From Amycolatopsis sp. NBC_00345 (lineage in GTDB: Bacteria > Actinomycetota > Actinomycetes > Mycobacteriales > Pseudonocardiaceae), in assembly GCF_036116635.1 (NCBI RefSeq), contig NZ_CP107995.1:6386001-6450000 (forward strand): a DNA stretch of 64,000 bases, in the 5' to 3' direction. A program made the translations under genes and the position numbers. Under the pieces are notes generated by a model. The model ran no database searches and was not told the DNA's origin. It saw only the letters and a program-made list of their open reading frames with translations. Positions 25,479-34,494 of the stretch are shown here, in pieces. Numbering within the stretch: position 1 is the stretch's first letter; every line of letters starts with the position of its first letter.

Positions 25479-26585
25479 GTGCCGAACAGTTCTGAGCGAC
25501 GAGCAGTGGTCGCGGGCGGCGGGGTCGTGGGTCTCACCACGGGACTCGGCCTGCGCCAGGCCGGATTCGACGTACTGGTGTGCGAGCAGGAGCCCGAGGT
25601 GCGCGGCATCGGCGCCGCGCTCGGGCTGTGGGCGAACGCGCTGACGGTCTTCGACCGGCTCGGCGTGGGCGCCGGGATCCGCGCCTCCGGCCACCCGAGC
25701 GCGATCCGCTACCAGGACCCCACCGGGCAGGTGCTGGACGAGTACTACGCCGGCCTCGCGGACGTCGACTACCTGATGATCACCCGCCAGCGCCTCAACG
25801 AGCTGCTGGCCGAGGCCCTTGGTCCGGACCACCTGCGCACGAGCGCCCGCGTGGTCGGCTACGAGGACCAGGCCGACGCCGTTGTCGTGCGGTTCGAAGA
25901 CGGCAGCACAACGGAGGCCGACCTCCTCGTCGGCGCCGACGGCGTCTACTCGAAGGTGCGCGAGCAGCTCTCACCCGGTTCCGCCGCGCAGGAGTACCCA
26001 GGACACCTTGCGTGGCGCGGAATCGTGCCGGAGAGCGCGATCCCCGAAATCACCAGCGAACGGTTCGTGGTCGGCCTCGAGCGCACCCGCGGCGGGGTCA
26101 TCCGCAGCGGCGGCGGGATGGCGTTCTGGGTGCTCGCGCAGCTGGGCGCGCAGTCGTCGGCCGCGTCCGGGAAGCAGGAAGCCCTCGCGCTCGTGCCGCA
26201 CCTGCACGAAGGCGACTGGACGTTCCCGCTGCGCGAAGCGATCGAGGCGACGCCGGAGGACAGGGTGGTCCGCAACCGCGTGATGGCCGTGCCGCTGCAG
26301 AGCCGCTGGGTCGACGGCCGTGTGGCGCTGGCCGGCGACGCGGCGCACGCGCTTTCACCGCACATCACCTCCGGCGCCTCGCTGGGCATCGAGGACGCCG
26401 CCGTACTGGCCGACCACTTAGGACAGTCCGGCGACGTGCCCGCCGCCCTCAAGGCGTACGAGGCCGGCCGGCTTCCGCGCTACGCCGAGGCGTACCGCAG
26501 GGTCGACGAGGTCGCGGAGGCGTCGGTGGAGCCGCGCGAGTTCGCCAAGGAGTTCTTCGGCTTCATCCGGTGGATGCTCGCCTAG
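25479..26585 (+). CDS. FAD-dependent monooxygenase (salicylate hydroxylase-like)
   Basis: 368 residues from GTG 25479 (VPNSSERRAVVAGGG); the upstream 42-codon extension is not protein-like. Group A flavoprotein hydroxylase with dinucleotide motif GGGVVG (about 13-18), the middle DG motif (LVGADGVYSKVREQL) and the GD motif (ALAGDAAHALSPHITSG). It would hydroxylate an aromatic or similar substrate with NAD(P)H and O2. Its stop overlaps the stop of the convergent GH92 gene by 4 bases. Confidence 0.9.
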   Translation: MPNSSERRAVVAGGGVVGLTTGLGLRQAGFDVLVCEQEPEVRGIGAALGLWANALTVFDRLGVGAGIRASGHPSAIRYQDPTGQVLDEYYAGLADVDYLMITRQRLNELLAEALGPDHLRTSARVVGYEDQADAVVVRFEDGSTTEADLLVGADGVYSKVREQLSPGSAAQEYPGHLAWRGIVPESAIPEITSERFVVGLERTRGGVIRSGGGMAFWVLAQLGAQSSAASGKQEALALVPHLHEGDWTFPLREAIEATPEDRVVRNRVMAVPLQSRWVDGRVALAGDAAHALSPHITSGASLGIEDAAVLADHLGQSGDVPAALKAYEAGRLPRYAEAYRRVDEVAEASVEPREFAKEFFGFIRWMLA

Positions 26586-28915
26586 GCACCCCAGCCCGTC
26601 GGCGTCGGTGACAGGCGGAAGTCCAGCGTGCCACCGAAGCGGACGAACGACGGGTCGAGTTTCCAATCCCGCTGCGGTCGCCCGCCACGGCGGACGTCCT
26701 GGATGTACTTGCCTTCGCCGGACGCGGTGATCGTCAGGACCGCGCCGCCGCCGGAACGCACGACCGCCTTCGGGAACAGTGGGCTGGACAGCAGCAGCTC
26801 ACCGGAGCCGGGCGTGCGCGGGTATACGCCGAGCGCCGCGAAGACGTACCAGGCGGACATGGTGCCGAGGTCGTCGTTGCCGGGCAGCCCGGACGGGCCG
26901 GTGGTGTACACGGTGGTGGCCAGCTGCCGCACGGTCTCCTGCGTCTTCCACGGCTGCCCCAGCTCGTTGTACAGCCAGGGTGCGTGGATGTCGGGCTCGT
27001 TCGTCGGGTCGTACTTGAGCGGCCCGCCGCCTTCCAGCTGCCAGTTTCCGTTGGCATCGTGGAAGAAGCCGTCGAGCCGGGTGGCGGCCGCCGCCTTGCC
27101 GCCCATCGCCGCGGCGAGGCCGGAGACGTCCTGCGGCACCATCCAGGTGTACGCCGCCGCGCTGCCCTGCGCGAAGCCGCGGTCGCTCGCCGGGTCGAAC
27201 GGCGTGACCCAGCTGCCGTCGACGTTGCGCGCCTGCGTGTAGCCGGTGGCCGGGTTGAAGACGTTGCGCCAGTACTCGCCGCGCGCGCTCAGCTCTGCGG
27301 CCTCCTTGCCGCGTCCCAGCGCCTTCGCCCACTGGCCGAGCGAGTAGTCCGCGACCGAGTCCTCCAGCGTTTCCGCCGCGCCGCCCCAGCAGTGGCAGAC
27401 GTCGTTCGCGGCGTAGCGGGAACCCAGGTACTGGGCCAAATTCGGCCGCTGCCCGACGCACTGGCCGGGGCAGCCGCCGTCCTGCAGTCCTTCCGGGCGG
27501 GGCACGGTGGCCTGCCGGTACAGCGAATCGAAGGCGCCGCGGTAGTCGAAGTTCCGCACGCCCATCGCGTAGAACGTGGCGAGGGTGGCCGCCGACGGGT
27601 CCCCGGTCATCACGTGCGTGGCGCCGCTGATGTGCACCCATCGGTCCCAGACGCCGTTGTTCTGCTTGGCGTAGTTGAACAACGACTGCGCGAAGTCCCC
27701 GGCGACGCGCGGCTCCAGCAGCGCGAGCAGCTGCACCTGCGCGCGGTATTGGTCCCAGCCGGAGAAGTTGCTGTACTGCGCGCGTTGCCCGGGCGCGAGC
27801 CGGTGCGGCACCTGGTCCATGCCGAGGTACTGCCCGTCGACGTCGTTGATCAGGTTCGGCTGCTGCAGGCCGTGGTAGAGCGCGGTGTAGAAGACCTTCC
27901 GCTGGTCCGGTGTGCCGCCGCCGATCGCCACCCGGCCCAGCTCGTCGTTCCACGAGCGCCGGGTCTCGGCCGCCACGCTGTCTACAGTGGACTTCGGGGG
28001 CTGCTCGGCGCGCAGGTTCCGCTCCGCGCCGTCGAGCGAGACGTACGAGATCGCGAGCCGCATGGTGACGTGGCTGCCGGGCGCGAAGCCGACGTAGCCG
28101 CCCGAACCACGGCCGGCACGGTCCTTGCCCGTCGCGTAACCCTCGCCGCCGGTCTGCTCCAGCCCGCCCGGCTGCAGCGTCGCGTCCTTCCACGTGCCGG
28201 TTCCGGTGAACGGCTGGTCGAACTGCGCGGTGAAGTACAGCCGGTAGTAGCTCTTGCGGTTGTTGACGCCGCCGTTGGCGCGGCGGCCGCAGAACGCGCC
28301 GGTGAGCACGGACCCGGTGACCTGCCGGCGCGCCGGGTCGAGCCGGGTTTCGGCGTCTTCGCTGCCGTTGAGCGAGTTCGACGTGCGGAACAGCAGGTTC
28401 GCGGGCTTGCCCGCGGGGAACGACAGCGTGCCGACAGTCGTGCGGTCGGTCGCCGCGAAGTCCGTGGTGACGCCGTTCGCCAAGCCCAGCCGGTAACGCC
28501 CGGGTGTCGCGGACTCGTCGGCGTGCGCGAAGTCGCTCGCGTACACGGCGTCGGTGGTGTCCGCGCTCGGCGAAGAGGTGACGTCGCCGGTGAACGGCAG
28601 GATCGGCACGTCGCCCGCCGCGCCCGGGTTGCAGCCCGCGCCGTTCACGTGTGTGAGGCTGAAACCGCGCAGCCTGGTCGTGTCGTACTGGTAGCCGTTG
28701 GCCGCGCCGGTGCTGGTCTGGTCGCCGCGGGTGCTGGTCGGGCTCCAGGCCAGCATGCCGAACGGCGCCGTCGCACCCGGGTAGGTGTTGCCGTCGCCCG
28801 CCGAGCCGATCAGCGGGTCGACGGAGGCGGCGAGATCAACGGGCGTGGCTCCAGCCGGTACCGCGGTGGAAGTCAGCAGGACGGCGGTGAGGACCACCGT
28901 GAGACGACGACGCAT
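26582..28915 (-). CDS. Secreted GH92 family glycosidase, catalytic-acid Glu replaced by Gln
   Basis: 777 residues with a Sec signal peptide (cleavage near AGATPVDLA). The mature part starts VDPLIGSAGDGNTYPGA, the hallmark of GH92 alpha-mannosidases; the calcium/base region GNDDLGTMSAWYVF is intact (Asp681, Asp682). The motif usually reading EGxxxQYTWxxPHD is GFAQGSAAAYTWMVPQD here, with Gln583 for the catalytic acid Glu and Gln for His in PHD. From memory, GH92 members with this Gln act on mannose-1-phosphate diesters rather than alpha-1,2-mannosides. Extracellular; monocistronic. Confidence 0.9.
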   Translation of the reverse strand: MRRRLTVVLTAVLLTSTAVPAGATPVDLAASVDPLIGSAGDGNTYPGATAPFGMLAWSPTSTRGDQTSTGAANGYQYDTTRLRGFSLTHVNGAGCNPGAAGDVPILPFTGDVTSSPSADTTDAVYASDFAHADESATPGRYRLGLANGVTTDFAATDRTTVGTLSFPAGKPANLLFRTSNSLNGSEDAETRLDPARRQVTGSVLTGAFCGRRANGGVNNRKSYYRLYFTAQFDQPFTGTGTWKDATLQPGGLEQTGGEGYATGKDRAGRGSGGYVGFAPGSHVTMRLAISYVSLDGAERNLRAEQPPKSTVDSVAAETRRSWNDELGRVAIGGGTPDQRKVFYTALYHGLQQPNLINDVDGQYLGMDQVPHRLAPGQRAQYSNFSGWDQYRAQVQLLALLEPRVAGDFAQSLFNYAKQNNGVWDRWVHISGATHVMTGDPSAATLATFYAMGVRNFDYRGAFDSLYRQATVPRPEGLQDGGCPGQCVGQRPNLAQYLGSRYAANDVCHCWGGAAETLEDSVADYSLGQWAKALGRGKEAAELSARGEYWRNVFNPATGYTQARNVDGSWVTPFDPASDRGFAQGSAAAYTWMVPQDVSGLAAAMGGKAAAATRLDGFFHDANGNWQLEGGGPLKYDPTNEPDIHAPWLYNELGQPWKTQETVRQLATTVYTTGPSGLPGNDDLGTMSAWYVFAALGVYPRTPGSGELLLSSPLFPKAVVRSGGGAVLTITASGEGKYIQDVRRGGRPQRDWKLDPSFVRFGGTLDFRLSPTPTGWGA

Positions 28916-28987
28916 GAGCGGACACTAACCGCGTCCGGTGACTTTCCGGCGAACTCCGGTGGACGAGATCCCGGACAGGAATCCGGC

Positions 28988-31813
28988 TCAGCCGTCCGTC
29001 GGGCACCACGGGTCCGACGTGTGGCCGACGGCCAGCCCGCAGAAGCCCTGCAGGGTCCGGACCACTTCCCCGCCCTCGACGCGCAGGACCGAGACGGGCT
29101 TGTTCTCCGGCACGTTCCGGCTGATGTCGCCGCCGTAGTCGATGGTCCCGGTGACCCCCTCGATGTACTTGTTGGTCTGCTGCGGGTTCTCGCGCGAGGT
29201 GTGGATGGCGGTGATCTCGCGCCAGACCGCGCCGGGTGTGACCGGGATGTTCGACGAGGTCTCACGCAGGTACGCCGTGGCCGTGATCATCACCAGCGCG
29301 GCGTCGTAGGACAGCCCGGCGTGGCCGTCGTAGGAGCGGCCGCGCTCGGTCTGCTCGAACGGGAACAGCGTGGTGTTCAGCGTGGTGTAGAAGTCCCGCG
29401 CCAGCCCTTGCGGGTCGGTCGCCGGCTCGGTCGCGAACGAGAGGTAGTAGTACGGCAGCGCCCGGTTCTGCTCGCGCGCGACCTGGTCGGCGACGTACCG
29501 GCTGACGTCGTCGTCACCGATGATCGTCGCGGTGCTGCCGCACTGCGCGGCGCCGCCGGTGAAGTCGCCGAAGTCCGGCACCCCGCGGCCGGCGAAGAAG
29601 GCCAGGCCGTCGTAGGAGCAGGTGTCGCGCCCGGCCGCCGCGGCGTTGCCCACCAGCCGGTCGCCGTAGCGCTGGTGCGACGGCGGCGCGATCTGCCCGC
29701 CGTCCGGCGCGAACGCCCGCGCGTCGACCGTGAACCCCTTGTCCTGGAACGACTTCATCACGTCGTCGCGCAGGTTGGTGCTGTAGCTGTCGGAGTCGTC
29801 GTCGGAGTAGTACACGCGCAGCGTGCGCGGGCCCAGCCGCTGGGTCGCGAACGCCGCGGCGACGGCCGCCTCGCGCCGGTTCTGCGGCGCCACCTGGAAG
29901 TAGATGGGGTTCTGGTCGGCGAGGCCGTCGGCGCTCAGCGTGGACGCGACCACCGGGATGCCGGCGTTGCCCAGTGCGCGGATGGTCGCCTGCGTCGGCT
30001 CGCTGCTCATGTCCAGCCCGACCACGCCGGCGAGGCTCTTGTCCTGCTCCGACATCTGCTTCAGCTGATCGGCGACGCGCACGCCCTCGCGCATCCCGGT
30101 GCCGCCGTTCGCGATCAGCATCCGCACGATCGGCTCGGACGCCGCCGTCGCGTTGAGCTGCCGCAGCTGCGCGACGGCGAACCCCTCCAGCGACTCGCGC
30201 TCGGCGGTGAGGCCTTCGGCCGTCCCATTGGACGAGGTCAGGGCCTCGAAGTCGACCAGCGTGATGAACGGCCGTTCCCCGTGTTCCCGGTGCAGCTGCT
30301 CGGCCCGCCGGTTCTGGTCGGTGATCACCTGCTCGACCTGGCGGATGGTGTCGTCGGCCGGGTCGAACAGGGTGAACGTGCCGTCGGAGATGCCGACGCA
30401 CTCGCTGCCGGTCCAGGTGAGCCACTCGCTGGAGGTGCCGCAGTGGCTCGCGCGGAAGTCCTCGTACCGCACGGCGACCAGGCTCCCGGCGAGGACGAGC
30501 ACCACCAGGGGCACGCCGATCCGCATCCACCGCGTCGCCCACCACGGCGGACGGGACTCGCGACGGCGCAGCACGTACGTGTCGCCCAGCGACTGCAGCT
30601 CCTTACGCGCATCGCTGCGCTGCTCGGGCGAGCCGACGTGGTCGAGGCCGATCGGCAGGTACCACGCGGCGGCGTCGCGGGCGCGGCGGTCCTTGAGCAG
30701 CTCGTGCTGCCAGGCCCGGTACGCGCCGCCCGCGTCGGACGCGCGGCGCTTGGGCCGCAGCTCGCTCGGCGCCGCGTCCGGCGGCGGCGCGTGGCTGGTG
30801 GCGACCACGAGCAGCGGGTCGAACAGGCCGGTCTGGTTGCGCACGTCGTTGATCAGCTTCAGCAGCCGGTAGCCGCCGTTCACGGTGCTCACGTGGTCGA
30901 GCAGCAGCACGGGGTAGGTCATCCGGCGGCGGCGCCAGAACCCCGCGGGGCGCAGCTGGTACCCGCGGCGGAGGTCTTCCAGGAACGCGTTCACCAGCAG
31001 CCGCCCGACGAACTCGGGCGACTCCCGCTGCCACTCGCCGTCGGTCAGCCGCAGCGCGAACCGCACGAAGCTGCCCGACATCTCCGGCGCCAGGTGCGGC
31101 TGGCGGAGGAACCAGCGGTACCGCCCGGACAGCCCCGGCACCCGTCCGGTGACGGCGAGCCGGAACGTCGCCATGGTCAGCAACCGCAGCAGCAGCAACG
31201 GAATCCGCCACGCGTCGTTCTGCGGCACCAGCTCCTGCCCGACGTTCTCGATGGCCGAGCGGAACCGCACCATCAGGCCGTTCTCCTGCAGCCGCCGCAA
31301 CAGCGTCCGCTCCGGCTCGGGGTCGTGCCCGGCGAGCTTCTCCCCCATCAGCTGGACAACAAGGGTGAACAGCCCGAAGCGCAGCCCGGTGCCGCGGGAC
31401 CGCGGGCTGCGGAGCAGTTCGTTGCGCGCGTCCCACAGGATGTCCCGCACGGCCTCGACGCTGTCCGCGGTCGCGGTGCCCTCGGCGTCGGTCGCGTCGC
31501 GCTTGTCCAGCGGCAGGTAGGCGTAACGGACGCTGCCGCTGGGCCGGGCGCTGCGCAGCCGTGAGCTGAACTCCTCCAGCACGCCCTCGCAGGAGTCCGA
31601 CCGGACCAGGCACACCATCGGCAGCCCGCGCCGCCCCGCGCGCTCCTGCTGGTACCCGGGCTCCCACTCGACGTTCGCCTGGTGCAGCGACCGCGGCAGA
31701 TCCCCCATCCGCGGCCGCTGGTAGAGCGCGCCGATGAGCTTCACCAGCTTTTCGCCCCCGCGGAAGGCGAGCGGTTCGTGCTGGTGCTCCTGGGTGGCGG
31801 TGGTCTGGTCCAT
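28988..31813 (-). CDS. Membrane protein with cytoplasmic degenerate NTPase-like region and extracytoplasmic type I periplasmic-binding domain
   Basis: 941 residues. Residues 1-425 look cytoplasmic: MVCLVRSDSC (66-75) sits where a Walker A would be but has lost G-K-T/S; PVLLLDHV (301-308) is Walker-B-like and LLVVATS (334-340) sensor-like. One membrane segment spans about 430-449. Residues 450-941 form a Leu/Ile/Val-binding-protein-type Venus flytrap: PFITLVDFEAL, MLIANGGTGMREG, AGVVGLDMSSEPT, then RTLRVYYSDDDSDSYSTNL and SYDGHAGLSYDAALVMITA. This topology suggests a one-piece receptor rather than a transporter component; no ABC genes adjoin. No Shine-Dalgarno is obvious. Confidence 0.75.
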   Translation of the reverse strand: MDQTTATQEHQHEPLAFRGGEKLVKLIGALYQRPRMGDLPRSLHQANVEWEPGYQQERAGRRGLPMVCLVRSDSCEGVLEEFSSRLRSARPSGSVRYAYLPLDKRDATDAEGTATADSVEAVRDILWDARNELLRSPRSRGTGLRFGLFTLVVQLMGEKLAGHDPEPERTLLRRLQENGLMVRFRSAIENVGQELVPQNDAWRIPLLLLRLLTMATFRLAVTGRVPGLSGRYRWFLRQPHLAPEMSGSFVRFALRLTDGEWQRESPEFVGRLLVNAFLEDLRRGYQLRPAGFWRRRRMTYPVLLLDHVSTVNGGYRLLKLINDVRNQTGLFDPLLVVATSHAPPPDAAPSELRPKRRASDAGGAYRAWQHELLKDRRARDAAAWYLPIGLDHVGSPEQRSDARKELQSLGDTYVLRRRESRPPWWATRWMRIGVPLVVLVLAGSLVAVRYEDFRASHCGTSSEWLTWTGSECVGISDGTFTLFDPADDTIRQVEQVITDQNRRAEQLHREHGERPFITLVDFEALTSSNGTAEGLTAERESLEGFAVAQLRQLNATAASEPIVRMLIANGGTGMREGVRVADQLKQMSEQDKSLAGVVGLDMSSEPTQATIRALGNAGIPVVASTLSADGLADQNPIYFQVAPQNRREAAVAAAFATQRLGPRTLRVYYSDDDSDSYSTNLRDDVMKSFQDKGFTVDARAFAPDGGQIAPPSHQRYGDRLVGNAAAAGRDTCSYDGLAFFAGRGVPDFGDFTGGAAQCGSTATIIGDDDVSRYVADQVAREQNRALPYYYLSFATEPATDPQGLARDFYTTLNTTLFPFEQTERGRSYDGHAGLSYDAALVMITATAYLRETSSNIPVTPGAVWREITAIHTSRENPQQTNKYIEGVTGTIDYGGDISRNVPENKPVSVLRVEGGEVVRTLQGFCGLAVGHTSDPWCPTDG

Positions 31814-31921
31814 GAACGATTTTCACATGCGGTGAGTGTCGGAGGTCCGGCATTTCTGCCGTCCCACCAGGAAACGTTGCCCTTTCGCAGTGCGGCGCTG
31901 GGCCGAACGGGGGAAGCCGCC

Positions 31922-32254
31922 TCACATCCGGGATCTCAGCACGTCGACCTCGCAGCCCGGCGAGGACGGGTCGAAGCCGTAGCCGGCGACGACGTCACCC
32001 TCGACGAACACGTGGGCGATCTGCAGGTCTCCGTGCGTGAACACCGGTGTCCACGGCCGAAGTGCGGCCTCGGCGACCTCGCGGTTACGCGTGACCAGGT
32101 CAGCGGGAAGGACGCCGTTCGAGACGAGCCGGACCTCCGGGATCGGCGCCATGGCCATCGCCTCGACCTCGACGTCGGCGCGCGCTGGGTCGGCGTCGAT
32201 CTTCAGGAACACGTCGCCGGGTTTATCCCAGCGAAAAGGCCACCCCGCAGGCAC
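31922..32254 (-). pseudogene. Aminoglycoside-phosphotransferase-family gene reduced by internal deletions
   Basis: 110 codons remain. The catalytic loop is intact (FTHGDLQIAHVFVEGD), but it is joined directly to VVAGYGFD. In intact relatives these blocks are separated by about 35 residues that include the metal-binding IDW motif. The N-terminal part (WPFRWDKPGDVFLKIDADP) lacks the ATP-binding lobe, and the stretch between it and the HGD loop is too short as well. Two or more in-frame deletions removed essential parts, so it is unlikely to be active. Confidence 0.65.
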
Positions 32255-32299
32255 CCGAGCACCCGCGAGGTGGCCTCACCATCGCCTAGCTAGAACTGC

Positions 32300-34486
32300 T
32301 TATTCGTAGATCTCGCCCTTGGCCGCCTTGGCCACCAACGACTCCGGCGGGGTGAAGTGGTCGCCGTACCGGGCGGCCAGCTCACGGGAGCGGTCGACGA
32401 AGCCCTGCAGGCCACCCTCGTACTGGTTGATGTACTGGATGACACCGCCGGTCCAGGCCGGGTAGCCGATGCCGAAGATCGAGCCGATGTTGGCGTCGGC
32501 GACGGACGTCAGCACGCCCTCGTCGAAGCACTTCACCGTTTCGAGCGCCTCGGCGAAGAGCATGCGCTCCTTGAGGTCCACGAACGGGACGTCACCGGTG
32601 CCGGCCTTGAACGCGTCACGCAGGCCGGGCCAGAGGCCGGTGCGCTTGCCGTTCTCGTCGTACTCGTAGAAGCCCGCGCCGGTGGAGCGGCCCTTGCGGT
32701 CGTACTCGTCGAGCATGGTGTCGATGACGGCCTCGGAGGCGTGCGCCTCCCACTTGCCGCCCGCGGCCTCGATCGCGGCGCGGGTCTCCTTGCGGATCTT
32801 GCGCGGCAGCGTCAGGGTCAGCTCGTCCATCAGCTGCAGCGGCGGCGCCGGGTAGCCGGCCTGCGAGCCCGCCTGCTCGATCGTGGCCGGCTCGACGCCC
32901 TCGCCCAGCGCGGCCACGGCCTCGTTGATGAACGTGCCGATCACGCGCGAGGTGAAGAAGCCGCGGCTGTCGTTGACGACGATCGGGGTCTTCTTGATCT
33001 GCTGGGTGTAGTCGAAGACCTTGGCCAGCGTCGCCGGCGAGGTCTTCTCCCCGCAGATGATCTCGACCAGCGGCATCTTGTCCACCGGTGAGAAGAAGTG
33101 GATCCCGATGAAGTCCTCGGTCCGCTGCACGCCCTCGGCGAGCGTGGTGATCGGCAGGGTCGAGGTGTTGGAGCCCAGCACCGCGTCGGCGTTCACGATG
33201 CCCTCGATCTCGCCGAACACCTTGTGCTTCAGCTCGACGCTCTCGAACACGGCCTCGATCACGAAGTCGACGCCGGCGAAGTCGGCCGCGTCGGCGGTCG
33301 GCTTGATCTTGGCCAGCAGCGCGTCGGACTTCTCCTGCGTGGTCTTGCCGCGCGAGAGGGCCTTCTCCTCGATCTTGGCGGCGTAGCCCTTGCCCTTGTC
33401 CGCGGCCTCCTGGCTGACGTCCTTGAGCACGACGTCGATCCCGGCCTTCGCCGACACGTAGGCGATCGCGGCGCCCATCATCCCGGCGCCGAGCACCCCG
33501 ACCTTGCGGGCGGTGAACTTCTCGAAGCCGTCCGGGCGCGAGCCGCCCGAGTTGATCGTCTGCAGGTCGAAGAAGAACGCCTTGGTCATGTTCTTCGCGA
33601 CCTGCCCGGTGGCCAGGTGCACGAAGTAACGCGTCTCCACCGTGATCGCGGTGTCGAAGTCCACCTGCGCGCCCTCGATCGCGGCGGCCAGGATCGCCCG
33701 CGGCGCCGGCATCGGCGCGCCCTTGAGCTGCTTGCGCAGGTTCGCCGGGAACGCGGGCAGGTTCGCCGCGAAGCTCGGGTTCGACGGGGTGCCGCCCGGG
33801 ATCTTGTAACCCTTGACGTCCCACGGCTGCACGCCGGCCTCGGGGTTCGCCTTGATCCACGCCTTGGCGGCGGGCACCAGCTCCTCGACGGTGTCCACGA
33901 CCTCGTGCACCAGGCCCAGCTCCAGCGCCTTGCGCGGGCGGTGGCGCTGGCCCTGCAGCAGCACGTTCAGCAGCGCGCTCTGGATGCCCAGCAGCCGCAC
34001 GGTGCGGACCACGCCGCCACCGCCGGGCAGCAGGCCCAGGGTGACCTCGGGCAGGCCGATCTGGCTGCCCTTGGCGTCGGCCGCGATGCGGTGGTGCGTG
34101 GCGAGCGCGATCTCCAGGCCGCCGCCGAGCGCGGCGCCGTTGATGGCCGCGACGACCGGCTTGCCCAGCTGCTCGACGCGCCGCATCTGGCTCTTCATCC
34201 GCGAGCTGGACGCGGTGAACTCGGCCGCGTTCTCCGGCTTCGCCTGGATCAGGTCGTTCAGGTCGCCGCCGGCGAAGAAGGTCTTCTTCCCGGAAGTGAG
34301 GACCACACCGGTGATGCTGTCCTTCTCCGCCTCGAGACGGTCGACGATGACGCCGAGCGACTCGCGGAAGTCGGCGTTCATCGTGTTCGCCGACTGCTTC
34401 GGGTCGTCCAGGGTCAGCGTGACGATGCCGTCGGAGTCCTGCTCCCAGCGGATGGTCTTGCTCTCGGCCAGCTTTTGGTTCGACAC
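32300..34486 (-). CDS. fadB: Fatty acid oxidation complex alpha subunit (enoyl-CoA hydratase / 3-hydroxyacyl-CoA dehydrogenase)
   Basis: 728 residues. The N-terminal crotonase domain has the oxyanion hole AGGDLNDL and the AALGGGLEIALA and LPEVTLGLLPGGGG motifs. The NAD-binding domain follows with GAGMMGAAIAY, then two 3HCDH C-terminal domains (IGIHFFSPVDKMPLVEII). It performs steps 2 and 3 of beta-oxidation. I start at GTG 34486, which follows GAGG by 6 bases; a GTG at 34498 overlapping the thiolase stop is the alternative. It forms an operon with the thiolase upstream. Confidence 0.94.
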   Translation of the reverse strand: MSNQKLAESKTIRWEQDSDGIVTLTLDDPKQSANTMNADFRESLGVIVDRLEAEKDSITGVVLTSGKKTFFAGGDLNDLIQAKPENAAEFTASSSRMKSQMRRVEQLGKPVVAAINGAALGGGLEIALATHHRIAADAKGSQIGLPEVTLGLLPGGGGVVRTVRLLGIQSALLNVLLQGQRHRPRKALELGLVHEVVDTVEELVPAAKAWIKANPEAGVQPWDVKGYKIPGGTPSNPSFAANLPAFPANLRKQLKGAPMPAPRAILAAAIEGAQVDFDTAITVETRYFVHLATGQVAKNMTKAFFFDLQTINSGGSRPDGFEKFTARKVGVLGAGMMGAAIAYVSAKAGIDVVLKDVSQEAADKGKGYAAKIEEKALSRGKTTQEKSDALLAKIKPTADAADFAGVDFVIEAVFESVELKHKVFGEIEGIVNADAVLGSNTSTLPITTLAEGVQRTEDFIGIHFFSPVDKMPLVEIICGEKTSPATLAKVFDYTQQIKKTPIVVNDSRGFFTSRVIGTFINEAVAALGEGVEPATIEQAGSQAGYPAPPLQLMDELTLTLPRKIRKETRAAIEAAGGKWEAHASEAVIDTMLDEYDRKGRSTGAGFYEYDENGKRTGLWPGLRDAFKAGTGDVPFVDLKERMLFAEALETVKCFDEGVLTSVADANIGSIFGIGYPAWTGGVIQYINQYEGGLQGFVDRSRELAARYGDHFTPPESLVAKAAKGEIYE

Positions 34487-34494
34487 AGTTTTCC

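Noticed and set aside
26984..31564. A 1526-codon open frame on the plus strand
   Set aside because: It is antisense to the GH92 gene and the membrane receptor gene; composition is Arg/Gly/Ala-rich with no domain, as expected for a shadow of high-GC genes.
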